DNA of 64,000 bases, taken from assembly GCA_963977065.1 (NCBI GenBank), contig CAXBNF010000005.1, positions 1 through 64,000 of the forward strand, in the 5' to 3' direction. Under the pieces are notes generated by a model. The model searched no databases, had not been told where the DNA came from, and worked only from the letters and a program-made list of their open reading frames with translations. Origin of the DNA: Planktosalinus sp963977065 (GTDB lineage Bacteria > Bacteroidota > Bacteroidia > Flavobacteriales > Flavobacteriaceae). A program made the translations under genes and the position numbers. Below, in pieces: positions 40,029 through 48,998 of this stretch (position 1 is the first letter of the stretch; each line of letters starts with the position of its first letter).

Positions 40029-42203
40029 TTACTTCTTTTTTCGTTCCACAAACTCAAGTTCGGTGAGGGAAACATTGGTGGTAAACATCCCATAATTAAC
40101 GATGGCTTTTTTCTTTTCAATACTATCAATAATCCCAATGGCTCGGCCGTCTTGCATTCTCACGCGATCGCCCACTTTTAGCTCTACCTTGGGCTTGTTG
40201 TCTTCCTTTTTTTTCTCGATGGCTTTTTCCTTTTTCTTTTTCTCTCTGATGACAGCTACCTTTTGAGTAACCTCTTTCTCTATTTCTTTTTCCTTGGCTT
40301 TTACTTCCTTTTTAACCTTGGGTGGATCCTTTTTCTTTTTTGAATTTTCTACAGCTACAATTTTTAAAAATTCGTCTATGAGTTGTTTCTTCTTTTTATT
40401 ATTCAAAAAGTTTTCGGCAAGAGTATCGATTTTTTTGCCTAAATAAATTAATTTTTGATTGCTGTCATACAATTCCTGATAGCTTTCCAGTTTTTGCTGG
40501 ATTTTTGTATTGATTTCTTCCAGTTGTTTGCTTTCTGTTTTGGCTTTGTCCTCTTCGCTTTTCAGTGATTCTGAAGTTTTTCTTAGCTTGGCTCGTTCTT
40601 TTTGTAAATCGGCGATGGTTTTGTCAAAGCGCACTTTGCTGCGTTCAATTTTCTTTTTGGCTTTGTTGATTAAACTGTATGGAATCCCATTTTTTTGAGC
40701 CACCTCAAAAGTAAAAGAGCTTCCGGCTTCACCAATGTGGAGCTGGTAAACAGGCTCCAGTGTTTTTTGGTCAAACTGCATGTTGGCATTCACGGCGTGT
40801 GGCAATTCATTGGCCAACATTTTCAGGTTGGAGTAGTGGGTCGTAATTATACCAAAGGCTTCCCGTTCATAAAATACTTCCAGAAATGTTTCGGCTAATG
40901 CGCCACCTAGTTCAGGGTCACTTCCGGTTCCAAATTCATCGATGAGAAAAAGCGTCTTATCATTGCACTTTTTCAAAAACTGGTTCATCATTTTCAGGCG
41001 GTAGCTGTAGGTGCTCAAATGATTTTCAATGGACTGGTTATCACCAATATCAGTGAGAATGTGGTCAAAAAAGCAGAGTTCGCTTTTCGGGTCCACCGGA
41101 ATTAAAAACCCGCTTTGTAACATGACCTGTAAAAGTCCCACAGTTTTTAATGTGATGCTTTTTCCACCGGCATTGGGTCCTGAAATAACGATGATGCGTT
41201 TATCAATTTGAAGGTCAATAGTTTGTGGAAATGTTTTCTCTTTCTTTTTTAAATTACTGAGGTAGAGAATGGGGTGGAAAGCATCTTTCAAATAGAGATT
41301 TCGTTCTTTGGTAATCGAGGGTAGAACGCCATTTATTTTTTTTGAATATTTGGCTTTTGCCGAAATCACATCAATTTCAACCAAATAATTTTGATATGCT
41401 TTTAAATCTTCCCTAAAAGGCCTGATGAACTCAGTGAGTTGTTTGAGAATTTTCTTGATTTCTTCTTTTTCATCAAAGAGCAGGTTGTTGAGTTCGCGTG
41501 ATAATTCGAGTGTTGCTGCGGGTTCAATAAAGACGATACTTCCGGTTTTTGAAGTGCCCATTGCTGCTCCTTTCACTTTTTTTCGATACATCGCTTTAAC
41601 TGCCAGCACACGTCTGTTATCAATAATAGATTCCTTTATTTCATCCAGGTATTCCCCTGCTGCCGCCTGACTGAGTGCGGTCATGAAGGAAGCATTGATT
41701 TTTCCTTTCATTCCGTTCATAGCTCTTCTTATGACGGCCAGATCGGGTGAGGCGTCGTCTCTTATTTCTCCAAAGCGGTCAATGATTCCTTTGATAGCAT
41801 CAGAAATGGTTTTATCTAGTTGAATTTCTTCTGAGCGTTTAAACAGATGGATGTAAAACTGATTGTATTTTTTAAAAAAAGAAAGCAGTTCGGCTGTGGT
41901 TTGGCAAACACTGAGTATTTTCCTAAAAGACCCCACTTCCAGGGTGCTATTTTCAACTCCCAATAAATTAAGTTCTGAGGTGATGGCATCAAAGCCGTGA
42001 TTGGGAATGCGATTGTCGCCCTCAAGAGAGGCTGTATATTCATTTACTTCCAAAAGTGCCGTGCGAGCAGTTTCCATGTTTTGAAAAGGCCTTGTTTCAA
42101 GCAGTTTGTCTTTACCTAATTGGGTAACACAATGGGATGCTGCCTGATCTAAAACAGTGGGAAACTCCAGATCTAAAAGTGTTTTGGAATGTATTTGAAT
42201 CAT
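40029..42203 (-). CDS. mutS2: MutS2-type ATPase without Smr domain
   Basis: About 724 residues. The MutS clamp/core is followed by the ATPase domain with Walker A SGPNAGGKSITLKT, Walker B TLFLIDEFGTGSDP and the TTHYSNLK switch. A long coiled-coil (about 500-620), a Lys/Glu-rich linker and a small C-terminal beta domain (KVGDRVRMQDGRAIGI) follow. The C-terminal Smr nuclease domain of Bacillus MutS2 is not visible; the protein ends at ELEFVERKKK. MutS2 binds branched DNA and stalled ribosomes. The start at 42203 (MIQIHSKTLLDLEFP) matches the family; the upstream ATG would add 29 atypical residues. Confidence 0.92.
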   Translation of the reverse strand: MIQIHSKTLLDLEFPTVLDQAASHCVTQLGKDKLLETRPFQNMETARTALLEVNEYTASLEGDNRIPNHGFDAITSELNLLGVENSTLEVGSFRKILSVCQTTAELLSFFKKYNQFYIHLFKRSEEIQLDKTISDAIKGIIDRFGEIRDDASPDLAVIRRAMNGMKGKINASFMTALSQAAAGEYLDEIKESIIDNRRVLAVKAMYRKKVKGAAMGTSKTGSIVFIEPAATLELSRELNNLLFDEKEEIKKILKQLTEFIRPFREDLKAYQNYLVEIDVISAKAKYSKKINGVLPSITKERNLYLKDAFHPILYLSNLKKKEKTFPQTIDLQIDKRIIVISGPNAGGKSITLKTVGLLQVMLQSGFLIPVDPKSELCFFDHILTDIGDNQSIENHLSTYSYRLKMMNQFLKKCNDKTLFLIDEFGTGSDPELGGALAETFLEVFYEREAFGIITTHYSNLKMLANELPHAVNANMQFDQKTLEPVYQLHIGEAGSSFTFEVAQKNGIPYSLINKAKKKIERSKVRFDKTIADLQKERAKLRKTSESLKSEEDKAKTESKQLEEINTKIQQKLESYQELYDSNQKLIYLGKKIDTLAENFLNNKKKKQLIDEFLKIVAVENSKKKKDPPKVKKEVKAKEKEIEKEVTQKVAVIREKKKKEKAIEKKKEDNKPKVELKVGDRVRMQDGRAIGIIDSIEKKKAIVNYGMFTTNVSLTELEFVERKKK

Positions 42204-42234
42204 GTGCGGATTTCTACTTAATTTTATGCCTGAA

Positions 42235-42242
42235 TATTTTTG
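42235..42242 (+). promoter_or_regulatory. -7 element of ung promoter
   Basis: TATTTTTG fits TAnnTTTG, 14 nt before the ung ATG, so the leader would be very short. It lies in the 53-bp divergent spacer with mutS2. Confidence 0.5.
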
Positions 42243-42256
42243 TAAAAGTAAGGATA

Positions 42257-42922
42257 ATGCAGGTAAAAATAGAAGAAAGTTGGAATGCAAAACTCAAGGA
42301 CGAATTTGAGAAACCCTATTTCAAGGAATTGGCAGCATTTGTAAAAAGTGAATACCAATCCCACACTTGCTATCCACCGGGGACTACTATTTTTGCTGCT
42401 TTTGATCACGCACCTTTTGAGGAAGTAAAAGTAGTCATTCTGGGTCAAGACCCTTATCACGGCCCCGGTCAAGCCAATGGGTTGTGTTTTTCTGTAAACG
42501 ATGGGATTTTGAAGCCCCCTTCATTACAAAATATATTCAGGGAAATTCACCAGGATTTGGGTATTCCCATTCCGGAGAGTGGTAATCTTGAACGCTGGGC
42601 AGACCAAGGGGTGTTTTTATTGAATGCTACACTTACAGTTAGAGCCCATCAAGCCGGTAGCCATCAAAACAAAGGCTGGGAAGTTTTTACTGATACTGTT
42701 ATTGAAACAATTTCAAAAGAAAAAGAAGGTGTTGTGTTTTTGCTATGGGGTGGTTTTGCCAAAAAGAAAGCAAAACTCATTGACGAAAAAAAACATTTAA
42801 TTTTAACATCAGGGCATCCATCACCATTGAGTGCCAACAGGGGCTTTTGGTTTGGAAATAAACATTTTAGCAAAGCAAATGGATTTTTGAAAGAAAAAGG
42901 TAAAAATGAAATAAACTGGTAA
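42257..42922 (+). CDS. ung: Uracil-DNA glycosylase
   Basis: About 221 residues. Family 1 UDG motifs are complete: the catalytic water-activating loop GQDPYHGPGQANGLCFSV, FLLNATLTVR, and the Leu-intercalation loop GHPSPLSANRGF with catalytic His. It removes uracil from DNA in base excision repair. The start at 42257 (MQVKIEESWN) fits family length; in-frame upstream sequence overlaps the mutS2 5' end on the other strand. Divergent from mutS2, giving two repair genes sharing a promoter region. Confidence 0.96.
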   Translation: MQVKIEESWNAKLKDEFEKPYFKELAAFVKSEYQSHTCYPPGTTIFAAFDHAPFEEVKVVILGQDPYHGPGQANGLCFSVNDGILKPPSLQNIFREIHQDLGIPIPESGNLERWADQGVFLLNATLTVRAHQAGSHQNKGWEVFTDTVIETISKEKEGVVFLLWGGFAKKKAKLIDEKKHLILTSGHPSPLSANRGFWFGNKHFSKANGFLKEKGKNEINW

Positions 42923-42963
42923 AAGTAAAGGGGGAGTGATAACAGTACTAAAACGCTAATTTT

Positions 42964-43071
42964 TTATTCTTCGCCGGGTGTTTTAGATTCTGAGGTATCA
43001 TTACAACTAAAGTGTAACAACAGAAAATTACAAGCAACCAGAGCACCGATAATTAATAAAACAGTCATCAT
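42964..43071 (-). CDS. 35-residue predicted membrane peptide
   Basis: A short ORF reading MMTVLLIIGALVACNFLLL, then HFSCNDTSESKTPGEE and stop. It has one hydrophobic helix with an internal cysteine and a polar C-terminal tail with a second cysteine. It fills an otherwise empty 217-bp gap between ung and the substrate-binding-like gene, is co-directional with the latter, and has no competing ORF. Composition and codon use look coding (AT-biased third positions, hydrophobic block then charged tail). Function unknown. The first or second Met may be the start. Confidence 0.55.
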   Translation of the reverse strand: MMTVLLIIGALVACNFLLLHFSCNDTSESKTPGEE

Positions 43072-43139
43072 AATTTATTGGTTATTTCTAAATAGATGTT
43101 AATGCTTTAAAAAGGTTGCGTGTGGGTTGAATTATTTTT

Positions 43140-43994
43140 TTAAAAGTGTGCAATTATTTTTTCAGAAGCCACTTTTTTATCGATAAGCCTGAGTTCAAGT
43201 AAGCGATTCTGCACCTCTTCAAGTTCTGTCGCCTTAATGTTTTCCTGACTCCATTGTGTTAACGAAAGCCATTCCTGAACATCATCTATTTTTTGTTTGT
43301 ATCGTTTTGATAGTAACAGATCAATATCTGGAATGCTTTTGAATTTCCTGGTTTCTGCATTAATGATGTCTAAAATAACTTTGACCGCTTCCGGTTCATT
43401 TTCCAAGACATCATTTCGCACTGCAATCACAAAACAAGGCCATGGAGTGGGGCAGTTGCCCACACGTCTAAAAATCCCCTGATCCACATAGGGTTTGGTA
43501 GTAAATTTTTCCCACATAAAATAATCGCCTTTTCCTTCCGGAAGTCCGGTGAGTGCTCCTTCAAGATCATCAATCACTTTGAATTTTAAATCGGTTTGTA
43601 TGTCCCAATCTTGATTTTTAGCATTGATAAAGGCCATTAAATGAGAACCGGAGCCAAAACGACTGATTGCCGCCTTAGTTCCCTTTAAATCGGAGACAGT
43701 ATGGTAATCTGAATTTTTAGCGACGTGGATTCCCCAAATCAAAGGCGATTTCACAAACACCTGAACGATTTTTGCATCGTTTCCATTGATGATGTCACGC
43801 ACAATACCTTCGGTGAGGATGACTGCCATATCAATTTCTTTGTTACGCAAGGCTTTGTTCATTTGACCGGTACCACCCGGGTAATCAATCCAGCGTAAAT
43901 TAATATTTTGTTTCTGAAAGGATTTTTCCTTGAGAGCTAAATACCAGGGAAAGTTAAAATGCTCGGGTACACCACCAATTTTGAAATTCTTCAT
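43140..43994 (-). CDS. Substrate-binding-like protein without signal peptide
   Basis: 284 residues with a type II periplasmic-binding fold of the SsuA/NMT1 kind: KIGGVPEHFNFPWYLALKE, then YPGGTGQMNKALRNKEIDMA, FGSGSHLMAF and the hinge-proximal PWPCFVIAVRN. The protein begins directly at the first beta strand, with neither signal peptide nor lipobox and no room for one (upstream gene end 6 nt away). It is therefore predicted cytoplasmic, unlike ABC importer components, and no permease or ATPase gene is nearby. It may bind or transform a metabolite linked to the upstream nucleoside phosphorylase, with which it is probably co-transcribed. Confidence 0.8.
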   Translation of the reverse strand: MKNFKIGGVPEHFNFPWYLALKEKSFQKQNINLRWIDYPGGTGQMNKALRNKEIDMAVILTEGIVRDIINGNDAKIVQVFVKSPLIWGIHVAKNSDYHTVSDLKGTKAAISRFGSGSHLMAFINAKNQDWDIQTDLKFKVIDDLEGALTGLPEGKGDYFMWEKFTTKPYVDQGIFRRVGNCPTPWPCFVIAVRNDVLENEPEAVKVILDIINAETRKFKSIPDIDLLLSKRYKQKIDDVQEWLSLTQWSQENIKATELEEVQNRLLELRLIDKKVASEKIIAHF

Positions 43995-44000
43995 TATTAT

Positions 44001-44873
44001 TTAAACGGTTAATATACGCTCAAGTGCATAATCGATTAGTGTTTCAACTAATTTTTTGGGATTCTGACTAAACTCCCCGGTAACGCGATTGGCAATCAAT
44101 GCATTGAGAGAAATAGCACGGTGTCCCAGTAATTTAGAGAGTCCGTAAATTCCTGCTGTTTCCATTTCCATATTGGTAATGTTGAGTCCTTTGTATTGAA
44201 ATGACGCCAGCTTTTTATTAATAGTTGGGTCTTGAAGCGGTAAACGAAGTACTCGTCCCTGCGGACCGTAAAAACCAATATTGGTAGCCGTTATACCTGA
44301 TTTAGTCATATCAGACTTAAAATTGTCAATCAAATTTTTCGAACCTTTAATGACATAAGGTTCTGATTTTTTGGAAAACCAACCGGTGTGTTCCATAAAC
44401 TTTTTTGTAGCATCCATTTCTTCCACACCGGTTGACTCATAAAAATGCATCAGACTATCAAAACCAATGGACATTTCACTCAATAAAAAAGAATCCAAAG
44501 GTATTTCCTGATTGATGGAACCTGAGGTTCCAATTCTAATGATATCCAGGGATGTAAGGTCTTTTTTGACTTCTCTTTTTTCCAGATCTATATTTACTAC
44601 TGCATCGAGTTCGTTAAGAACGATATCGATGTTATCTGTACCGATACCTGTTGAAATCACAGTAATGCGTTTTCCTTTGTAATTACCGGTTTGTGTTTTG
44701 AACTCCCTGTTTTGAACCGTAAACTCTATACTGTCAAAATGTTTGGTGATTTCTTCCACACGATCACTGTCGCCCACGGTGATGACTGTATCCGCCACTT
44801 GACCGGGAAGGAGTTGTAAATGGTAAACACTCCCGTTGGGATTCAAAATTAACTCTGATGCTGCTATTTTCAT
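44001..44873 (-). CDS. Nucleoside phosphorylase (PNP/UDP family)
   Basis: 290 residues. PNP_UDP_1 fold: VITVGDSDRVEEI (phosphate loop), STGIGTDNIDIV, RIGTSGSINQEI and the ribose-binding NMEMETAGIYGLSKLLGHRA. It cleaves a purine or pyrimidine nucleoside with phosphate to base and ribose-1-phosphate; the sequence looks closest to uridine phosphorylase-like members, but specificity cannot be fixed by eye. It leads a two-gene unit with the substrate-binding-like gene 6 nt downstream. Confidence 0.88.
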   Translation of the reverse strand: MKIAASELILNPNGSVYHLQLLPGQVADTVITVGDSDRVEEITKHFDSIEFTVQNREFKTQTGNYKGKRITVISTGIGTDNIDIVLNELDAVVNIDLEKREVKKDLTSLDIIRIGTSGSINQEIPLDSFLLSEMSIGFDSLMHFYESTGVEEMDATKKFMEHTGWFSKKSEPYVIKGSKNLIDNFKSDMTKSGITATNIGFYGPQGRVLRLPLQDPTINKKLASFQYKGLNITNMEMETAGIYGLSKLLGHRAISLNALIANRVTGEFSQNPKKLVETLIDYALERILTV

Positions 44874-44902
44874 TTATTAAATTTAATTTTTGAAACCGCT
44901 AA

Positions 44903-44922
44903 GGCTTCGACTCCGCTCAGCC
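44903..44922. repeat. CTTCGAC/CTCAG-type dispersed repeat, copy 2
   Basis: GGCTTCGACTCCGCTCAGCC, a short relative of the repeat at 37425-37465, in the spacer between the SUI1 and phosphorylase genes. Confidence 0.55.
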
Positions 44923-44943
44923 ACCGCTATAATTAATAAGTCA

Positions 44944-44971
44944 ACCAGAGACAAGAAACTATAAACCAAAA
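44944..44971. repeat. Degenerate heptamer repeat (ACMAGAA family)
   Basis: Four 7-bp units accagag, acaagaa, actataa, accaaaa just downstream of the SUI1 stop. The first two match the units at 6081-6130; the others have decayed. Confidence 0.5.
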
Positions 44972-44977
44972 GCCCTA

Positions 44978-45310
44978 TTAACCTCCCACACGTTTTACTT
45001 TAAACCCTTTCGCTTTAAGCATTTCCATGATTCGGTCACGGTAATCGCCCTGAATGATGATTTTTTCTTTTTTAAAACTACCGCCAACCCCCAGTGTGGT
45101 TTTTATATCTCTGGACAGCATTTTAAAATCAGCATCTGCTCCGGTATATCCTTCTATGATGGTAATGGGTTTTCCTTTTCGTTTTTCATATTTACATAGG
45201 AGTGGGTCGTCCTGTAGCCAAAGTTGATCAGTGCCTTCATCACTTTCCTGAACAGGATCTGACTCTTCATGATCGGGAAATAAGTTTTTTAATTGATCTT
45301 TTAAGTCCAA
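44978..45310 (-). CDS. SUI1/eIF1-family translation factor (YciH-like)
   Basis: 110 residues. An acidic, probably disordered N-terminal 35 residues are followed by the SUI1 domain with the signature TLGVGGSFKKEKIIIQGDYR and the basic end KAKGFKVKRVGG. In E. coli, YciH influences initiation fidelity on the 30S subunit. It is 6 bp downstream of the oxygenase gene, so probably co-transcribed with it. Confidence 0.92.
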   Translation of the reverse strand: MDLKDQLKNLFPDHEESDPVQESDEGTDQLWLQDDPLLCKYEKRKGKPITIIEGYTGADADFKMLSRDIKTTLGVGGSFKKEKIIIQGDYRDRIMEMLKAKGFKVKRVGG

Positions 45311-45315
45311 AATAT

Positions 45316-46266
45316 TTATTTTTTGATAAGGCCAATATCTACTAAGCGTTCATATAAAAACTCTCCCGCTGTGATGTCATCAAAAGATTTTGGGTGCGTT
45401 TCATCAATACACTCAGGCAAACAATTTAAAGGCATATCACTGCGTGGGTGCATAAAGAAAGGTATGGAGTAGCGGGGTTTGTCCCATTCTTCTTTAGGCG
45501 GATTGACGACTCTGTGAATCGTAGAGCGCAATTTGTTGTTGGTATGACGCTCCAGCATATCACCCACATTGATGACGAGTTCGTCTTCTTGTGGAATCGC
45601 ATCCATCCAAACACCGTCTTTCCGCAACACCTGCAGTCCGCCGGTGGAGGCTCCCATCAGTAGTGTAATTAAATTGATGTCTCCGTGAGCTCCTGCTCTT
45701 ACGGCACCTTTGGGTTCCTCAGTAATAGGAGGGTAGTGGATGGGTCTTAAAATACTGTTTCCGTTGCTTGCCCAATAATCAAAATAGTTCTCGTCAAGAC
45801 CAATATATAGTGCGAGTGCACGTAAAACGTAAATACCTGTTTTCTCCAGCATTCTGTAGGCTTCCATACCTGTTTTGTTGAAGTCGGGCAACTCATTTAC
45901 CTGAATGTTCTTAGGATATTCATCAATGAGATTGGCATCTGCTTCGGGTTCCTGACCAAAATGCCAGAATTCCTTTAAATCGCCTTCTTTTTTGCCTTTT
46001 GCGTGTTCTTTTCCGAAGGAAACATAGCCACGCTGACCACCCAAACCTTCAATTTCATATTTCTTTTTATCCTCCAGAGGAAGTGCAAAAAATGCCTTCA
46101 CCTCTTTATATAATTCATCAACCAGCTGATCGTCTAAGAAGTGGTTTTTTAAAGATACAAAACCAATTTCCTCATAAGCACGACCAATCTCGTCCACAAA
46201 CTTTTGTTTTCTGTTTGGATCCCCACTAACAAAGTCGGCTAAATCCACACTGGGAATATTATTCAT
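45316..46266 (-). CDS. Isopenicillin-N-synthase-like 2OG-Fe(II) oxygenase
   Basis: About 316 residues. DIOX_N domain (about 5-115; AYEEIGFVSLKNH) and 2OG-FeII_Oxy domain (about 165-280) with the iron triad: His and Asp in AHGDINLITLL, His in STIHRVVNPP, and the 2-oxoglutarate-binding arginine in RYSIPFFMHP. This family covers many hydroxylases and cyclases; the substrate is not deducible, and no beta-lactam genes are nearby. Start at MNNIPSVDLADF, seven codons after an upstream ATG that falls in the spacer. Confidence 0.88.
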   Translation of the reverse strand: MNNIPSVDLADFVSGDPNRKQKFVDEIGRAYEEIGFVSLKNHFLDDQLVDELYKEVKAFFALPLEDKKKYEIEGLGGQRGYVSFGKEHAKGKKEGDLKEFWHFGQEPEADANLIDEYPKNIQVNELPDFNKTGMEAYRMLEKTGIYVLRALALYIGLDENYFDYWASNGNSILRPIHYPPITEEPKGAVRAGAHGDINLITLLMGASTGGLQVLRKDGVWMDAIPQEDELVINVGDMLERHTNNKLRSTIHRVVNPPKEEWDKPRYSIPFFMHPRSDMPLNCLPECIDETHPKSFDDITAGEFLYERLVDIGLIKK

Positions 46267-46404
46267 TGTCTTAATTTTAAAATGCACTTACAAAGATACC
46301 AAAAAACTAGAGGAATTAAAACCATTTATTTGCTCGTAATTTTGTTTGAAGCGTCATTTAAAACAACATTTTTTTCTACTTTTACCCAATAATTTAACAA
46401 CACT

Positions 46405-48411
46405 ATGAGCACGACCATTTCTGAACATTCTACAATAAAATTTGTATCAAATAACCTGGAAAACACTCAAAAGATAAACTTGTATAAGCGTATGCTGAAA
46501 CCTCGTTTGATTGAGGAGAAAATGTTGATTCTGCTTCGCCAGGGTAAAATTTCAAAGTGGTTTAGCGGTATTGGTCAGGAAGCGATTGCTGTTGGTGTAA
46601 CTGCTGCACTAAAAAAGGAAGAATATATTTTACCGATGCACAGAAACCTTGGGGTTTTCACGGGTCGTGACATCCCTTTATATCGTTTGTTTTCCCAGTG
46701 GCAAGGAAAGGCCAACGGATTTACCAAAGGCCGTGATCGCTCATTCCATTTTGGAACACAAGAATTTAAAATTGTGGGGATGATTTCCCATTTAGGTCCG
46801 CAACTGGGAGTTGCAGATGGTATTGCACTGGGGAACCTGCTTAAAAAAAACAAGCAAGTGACAGCGGTATTTACAGGAGAAGGCGGTACCAGCGAAGGAG
46901 ACTTTCACGAAGCTTTAAATGTAGCGGCTGTATGGGATTTGCCTGTTTTGTTCTGTATCGAAAACAATGGCTACGGACTTTCAACCCCTACAAATGAGCA
47001 GTATCGTTGCAAACATATGATCGACAAAGGATTGGGCTATGGTATGGAGGCCCATCAAATTGATGGTAACAACATACTTGAAGTTTTTACAAAAGTATCT
47101 GAACTTGCAGAAAGCATGCGTGTAAATCCGCGTCCTGTACTTCTGGAGTTCATCACTTTTAGAATGCGTGGTCATGAGGAAGCAAGTGGAACCAAATATG
47201 TTCCTCAGGACCTTATGGATGCCTGGGCACTCAAAGATCCAGTTGAGAATTATGAAAAATATCTTTTGGAAACTGAAATACTAAAAGAGGACATGATTCA
47301 TAATTTCAAAAAAGAAATAAAGAAGGAAATAGATGAAAACCTTGAGCTTGCTTTCGCTGAACCTGTCATAGAGTCTAACGAAAGTAATGAGTTAAATGAT
47401 GTATATAAAGAGTTTGCTTTTCAAGAAGTTAAACCAAATAATGAAGTAAAAAATATACGATTAATCGATGCCATTTCTGAAAGTTTAAAGCAAAGCATGG
47501 AGCGTCATCATAATTTGGTAATTATGGGTCAGGATGTTGCAGAATATGGTGGAGTTTTTAAAATTACTGACGGTTTTGTAAATGCTTTTGGAAAAGAACG
47601 CGTGCGCAATACACCCATCTGTGAATCGGCTATTGTTTCTGCAGGCATGGGACTTTCTATCAATGGTTTCAAAGCAGTGATAGAAATGCAATTTGCTGAT
47701 TTTGTTTCTTCGGGTTTTAATCCCATTGTTAATTACCTTGCAAAAAGTCATTATCGCTGGAGTGAAAACGCAGATGTAGTGGTGCGTATGCCCTGTGGCG
47801 CCGGTGTGGGTGCGGGACCCTTTCACAGTCAGACCAATGAAGCATGGTTTACCAAAACACCCGGATTGAAAGTGGTTTACCCTGCATTTCCTTATGATGC
47901 TAAAGGACTATTGGCTACCAGTATAGAAGATCCCAACCCGGTGTTGTTTTTTGAACACAAGGCCTTGTACCGAAGTATCTATCAGGATGTGCCCACTGAT
48001 TATTATACGCTACCTTTAGGAAAAGCGGTTCTTTTAAAAGAAGGTAACGATGTTACTGTCATTACTTATGGTGCCGGTGTGCATTGGGCTCTGGAGGTTT
48101 TAGACAAACATACAGATATAAAAGCAGACCTGTTAGATTTAAGAACACTACAACCTTTGGATATAGAAGCTATTTTTACTTCTGTTAAAAAAACAGGTAA
48201 AGTGATAGTTCTTCATGAGGACAGTTTGTTTGGCGGTATTGCATCAGATATTTCAGCCTTGATAGTGGAGAACTGTTTTGAGTATTTGGATGCCCCTGTT
48301 AAAAGAGTTGCTAGTTTAGAGACGCCTATACCGTTTGCGTCAGTATTAGAAAAAAACTACCTGGCAAAGAACAGATTTGAAAAGGAGCTTTTGTTTATGA
48401 TTCATTATTAA
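46405..48411 (+). CDS. Fused alpha-beta 2-oxoacid dehydrogenase E1
   Basis: 668 residues. The N-terminal E1-alpha part (about 25-330) has the TPP motif GEGGTSEGDFHEALN through IENNGYG. The C-terminal E1-beta part (about 350-668) starts IRLIDAISESLKQSM and includes MGQDVAEYGGVFK, NTPICESAIVSAGMG and the transketolase C domain. The fusion is typical of Bacteroidota branched-chain or pyruvate E1 proteins. It decarboxylates a 2-oxoacid with TPP and acylates the lipoyl group of E2. No E2 or E3 gene is adjacent. A possible -7 motif TAATTTTG lies at 46337-46344. Confidence 0.92.
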   Translation: MSTTISEHSTIKFVSNNLENTQKINLYKRMLKPRLIEEKMLILLRQGKISKWFSGIGQEAIAVGVTAALKKEEYILPMHRNLGVFTGRDIPLYRLFSQWQGKANGFTKGRDRSFHFGTQEFKIVGMISHLGPQLGVADGIALGNLLKKNKQVTAVFTGEGGTSEGDFHEALNVAAVWDLPVLFCIENNGYGLSTPTNEQYRCKHMIDKGLGYGMEAHQIDGNNILEVFTKVSELAESMRVNPRPVLLEFITFRMRGHEEASGTKYVPQDLMDAWALKDPVENYEKYLLETEILKEDMIHNFKKEIKKEIDENLELAFAEPVIESNESNELNDVYKEFAFQEVKPNNEVKNIRLIDAISESLKQSMERHHNLVIMGQDVAEYGGVFKITDGFVNAFGKERVRNTPICESAIVSAGMGLSINGFKAVIEMQFADFVSSGFNPIVNYLAKSHYRWSENADVVVRMPCGAGVGAGPFHSQTNEAWFTKTPGLKVVYPAFPYDAKGLLATSIEDPNPVLFFEHKALYRSIYQDVPTDYYTLPLGKAVLLKEGNDVTVITYGAGVHWALEVLDKHTDIKADLLDLRTLQPLDIEAIFTSVKKTGKVIVLHEDSLFGGIASDISALIVENCFEYLDAPVKRVASLETPIPFASVLEKNYLAKNRFEKELLFMIHY

Positions 48412-48519
48412 TTAATTAATTTCCCATTAATTATGTTAATCTCTTAATAAGAATGCGTGAAAACTTGGTTATTTTACCGAAATTTGCTTAAATTAAAAAC
48501 TAATAAATCAATAACCATT

Positions 48520-48993
48520 ATGAAAAAAACAATCTTATTATTAACAATCAGTGCCCTACTATTTGCCTGTGCAAGCCCAAAAGCCGTAAAGGACTCCAAA
48601 AAAGTAATAAAAGGAGAATGGGTATTAAATTCAGTGACTTACAGTGAAAGTGGCGAATACAGAATAACCCTTCTTGGGGATGAATCAAAAGACTGTTTTG
48701 AAGGAAGTACTTGGAGATTTATTCCTAATAACAATACCGGAGTTTATACAATTGGGTCTGCGGGTTGTAAAGTGGGAGACAGAAATTTTATTTTTACCAT
48801 TCAGGAAATTGATGCTTCAACAGGCTACTATGATTTTCTTTTGAAACCCACTGATGAACGTGGTAAATCTGAAACCAATCAGGGATTCAGAATGCGATTA
48901 GCCCAACTTTCTGAAACCAACATGACTTGGCAACAGAATTTAACAGTTGACGGAAAACCATTTAGACTTAACTTAAATTTTACTAAAATATAA
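48520..48993 (+). CDS. Lipocalin-like lipoprotein
   Basis: About 157 residues. Lipoprotein signal MKKTILLLTISALLFAC, then KGEWVLNSVTYSESGEYRIT, a lipocalin-like first strand, and a beta-rich remainder ending LNLNFTKI. It is paired with an OmpA gene 5 nt downstream, an arrangement recurrent in Flavobacteriia, suggesting a joint role at the outer membrane. The ATG at 48520 is chosen because the signal peptide begins there. Confidence 0.82.
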   Translation: MKKTILLLTISALLFACASPKAVKDSKKVIKGEWVLNSVTYSESGEYRITLLGDESKDCFEGSTWRFIPNNNTGVYTIGSAGCKVGDRNFIFTIQEIDASTGYYDFLLKPTDERGKSETNQGFRMRLAQLSETNMTWQQNLTVDGKPFRLNLNFTKI

Positions 48994-48998
48994 TAATT

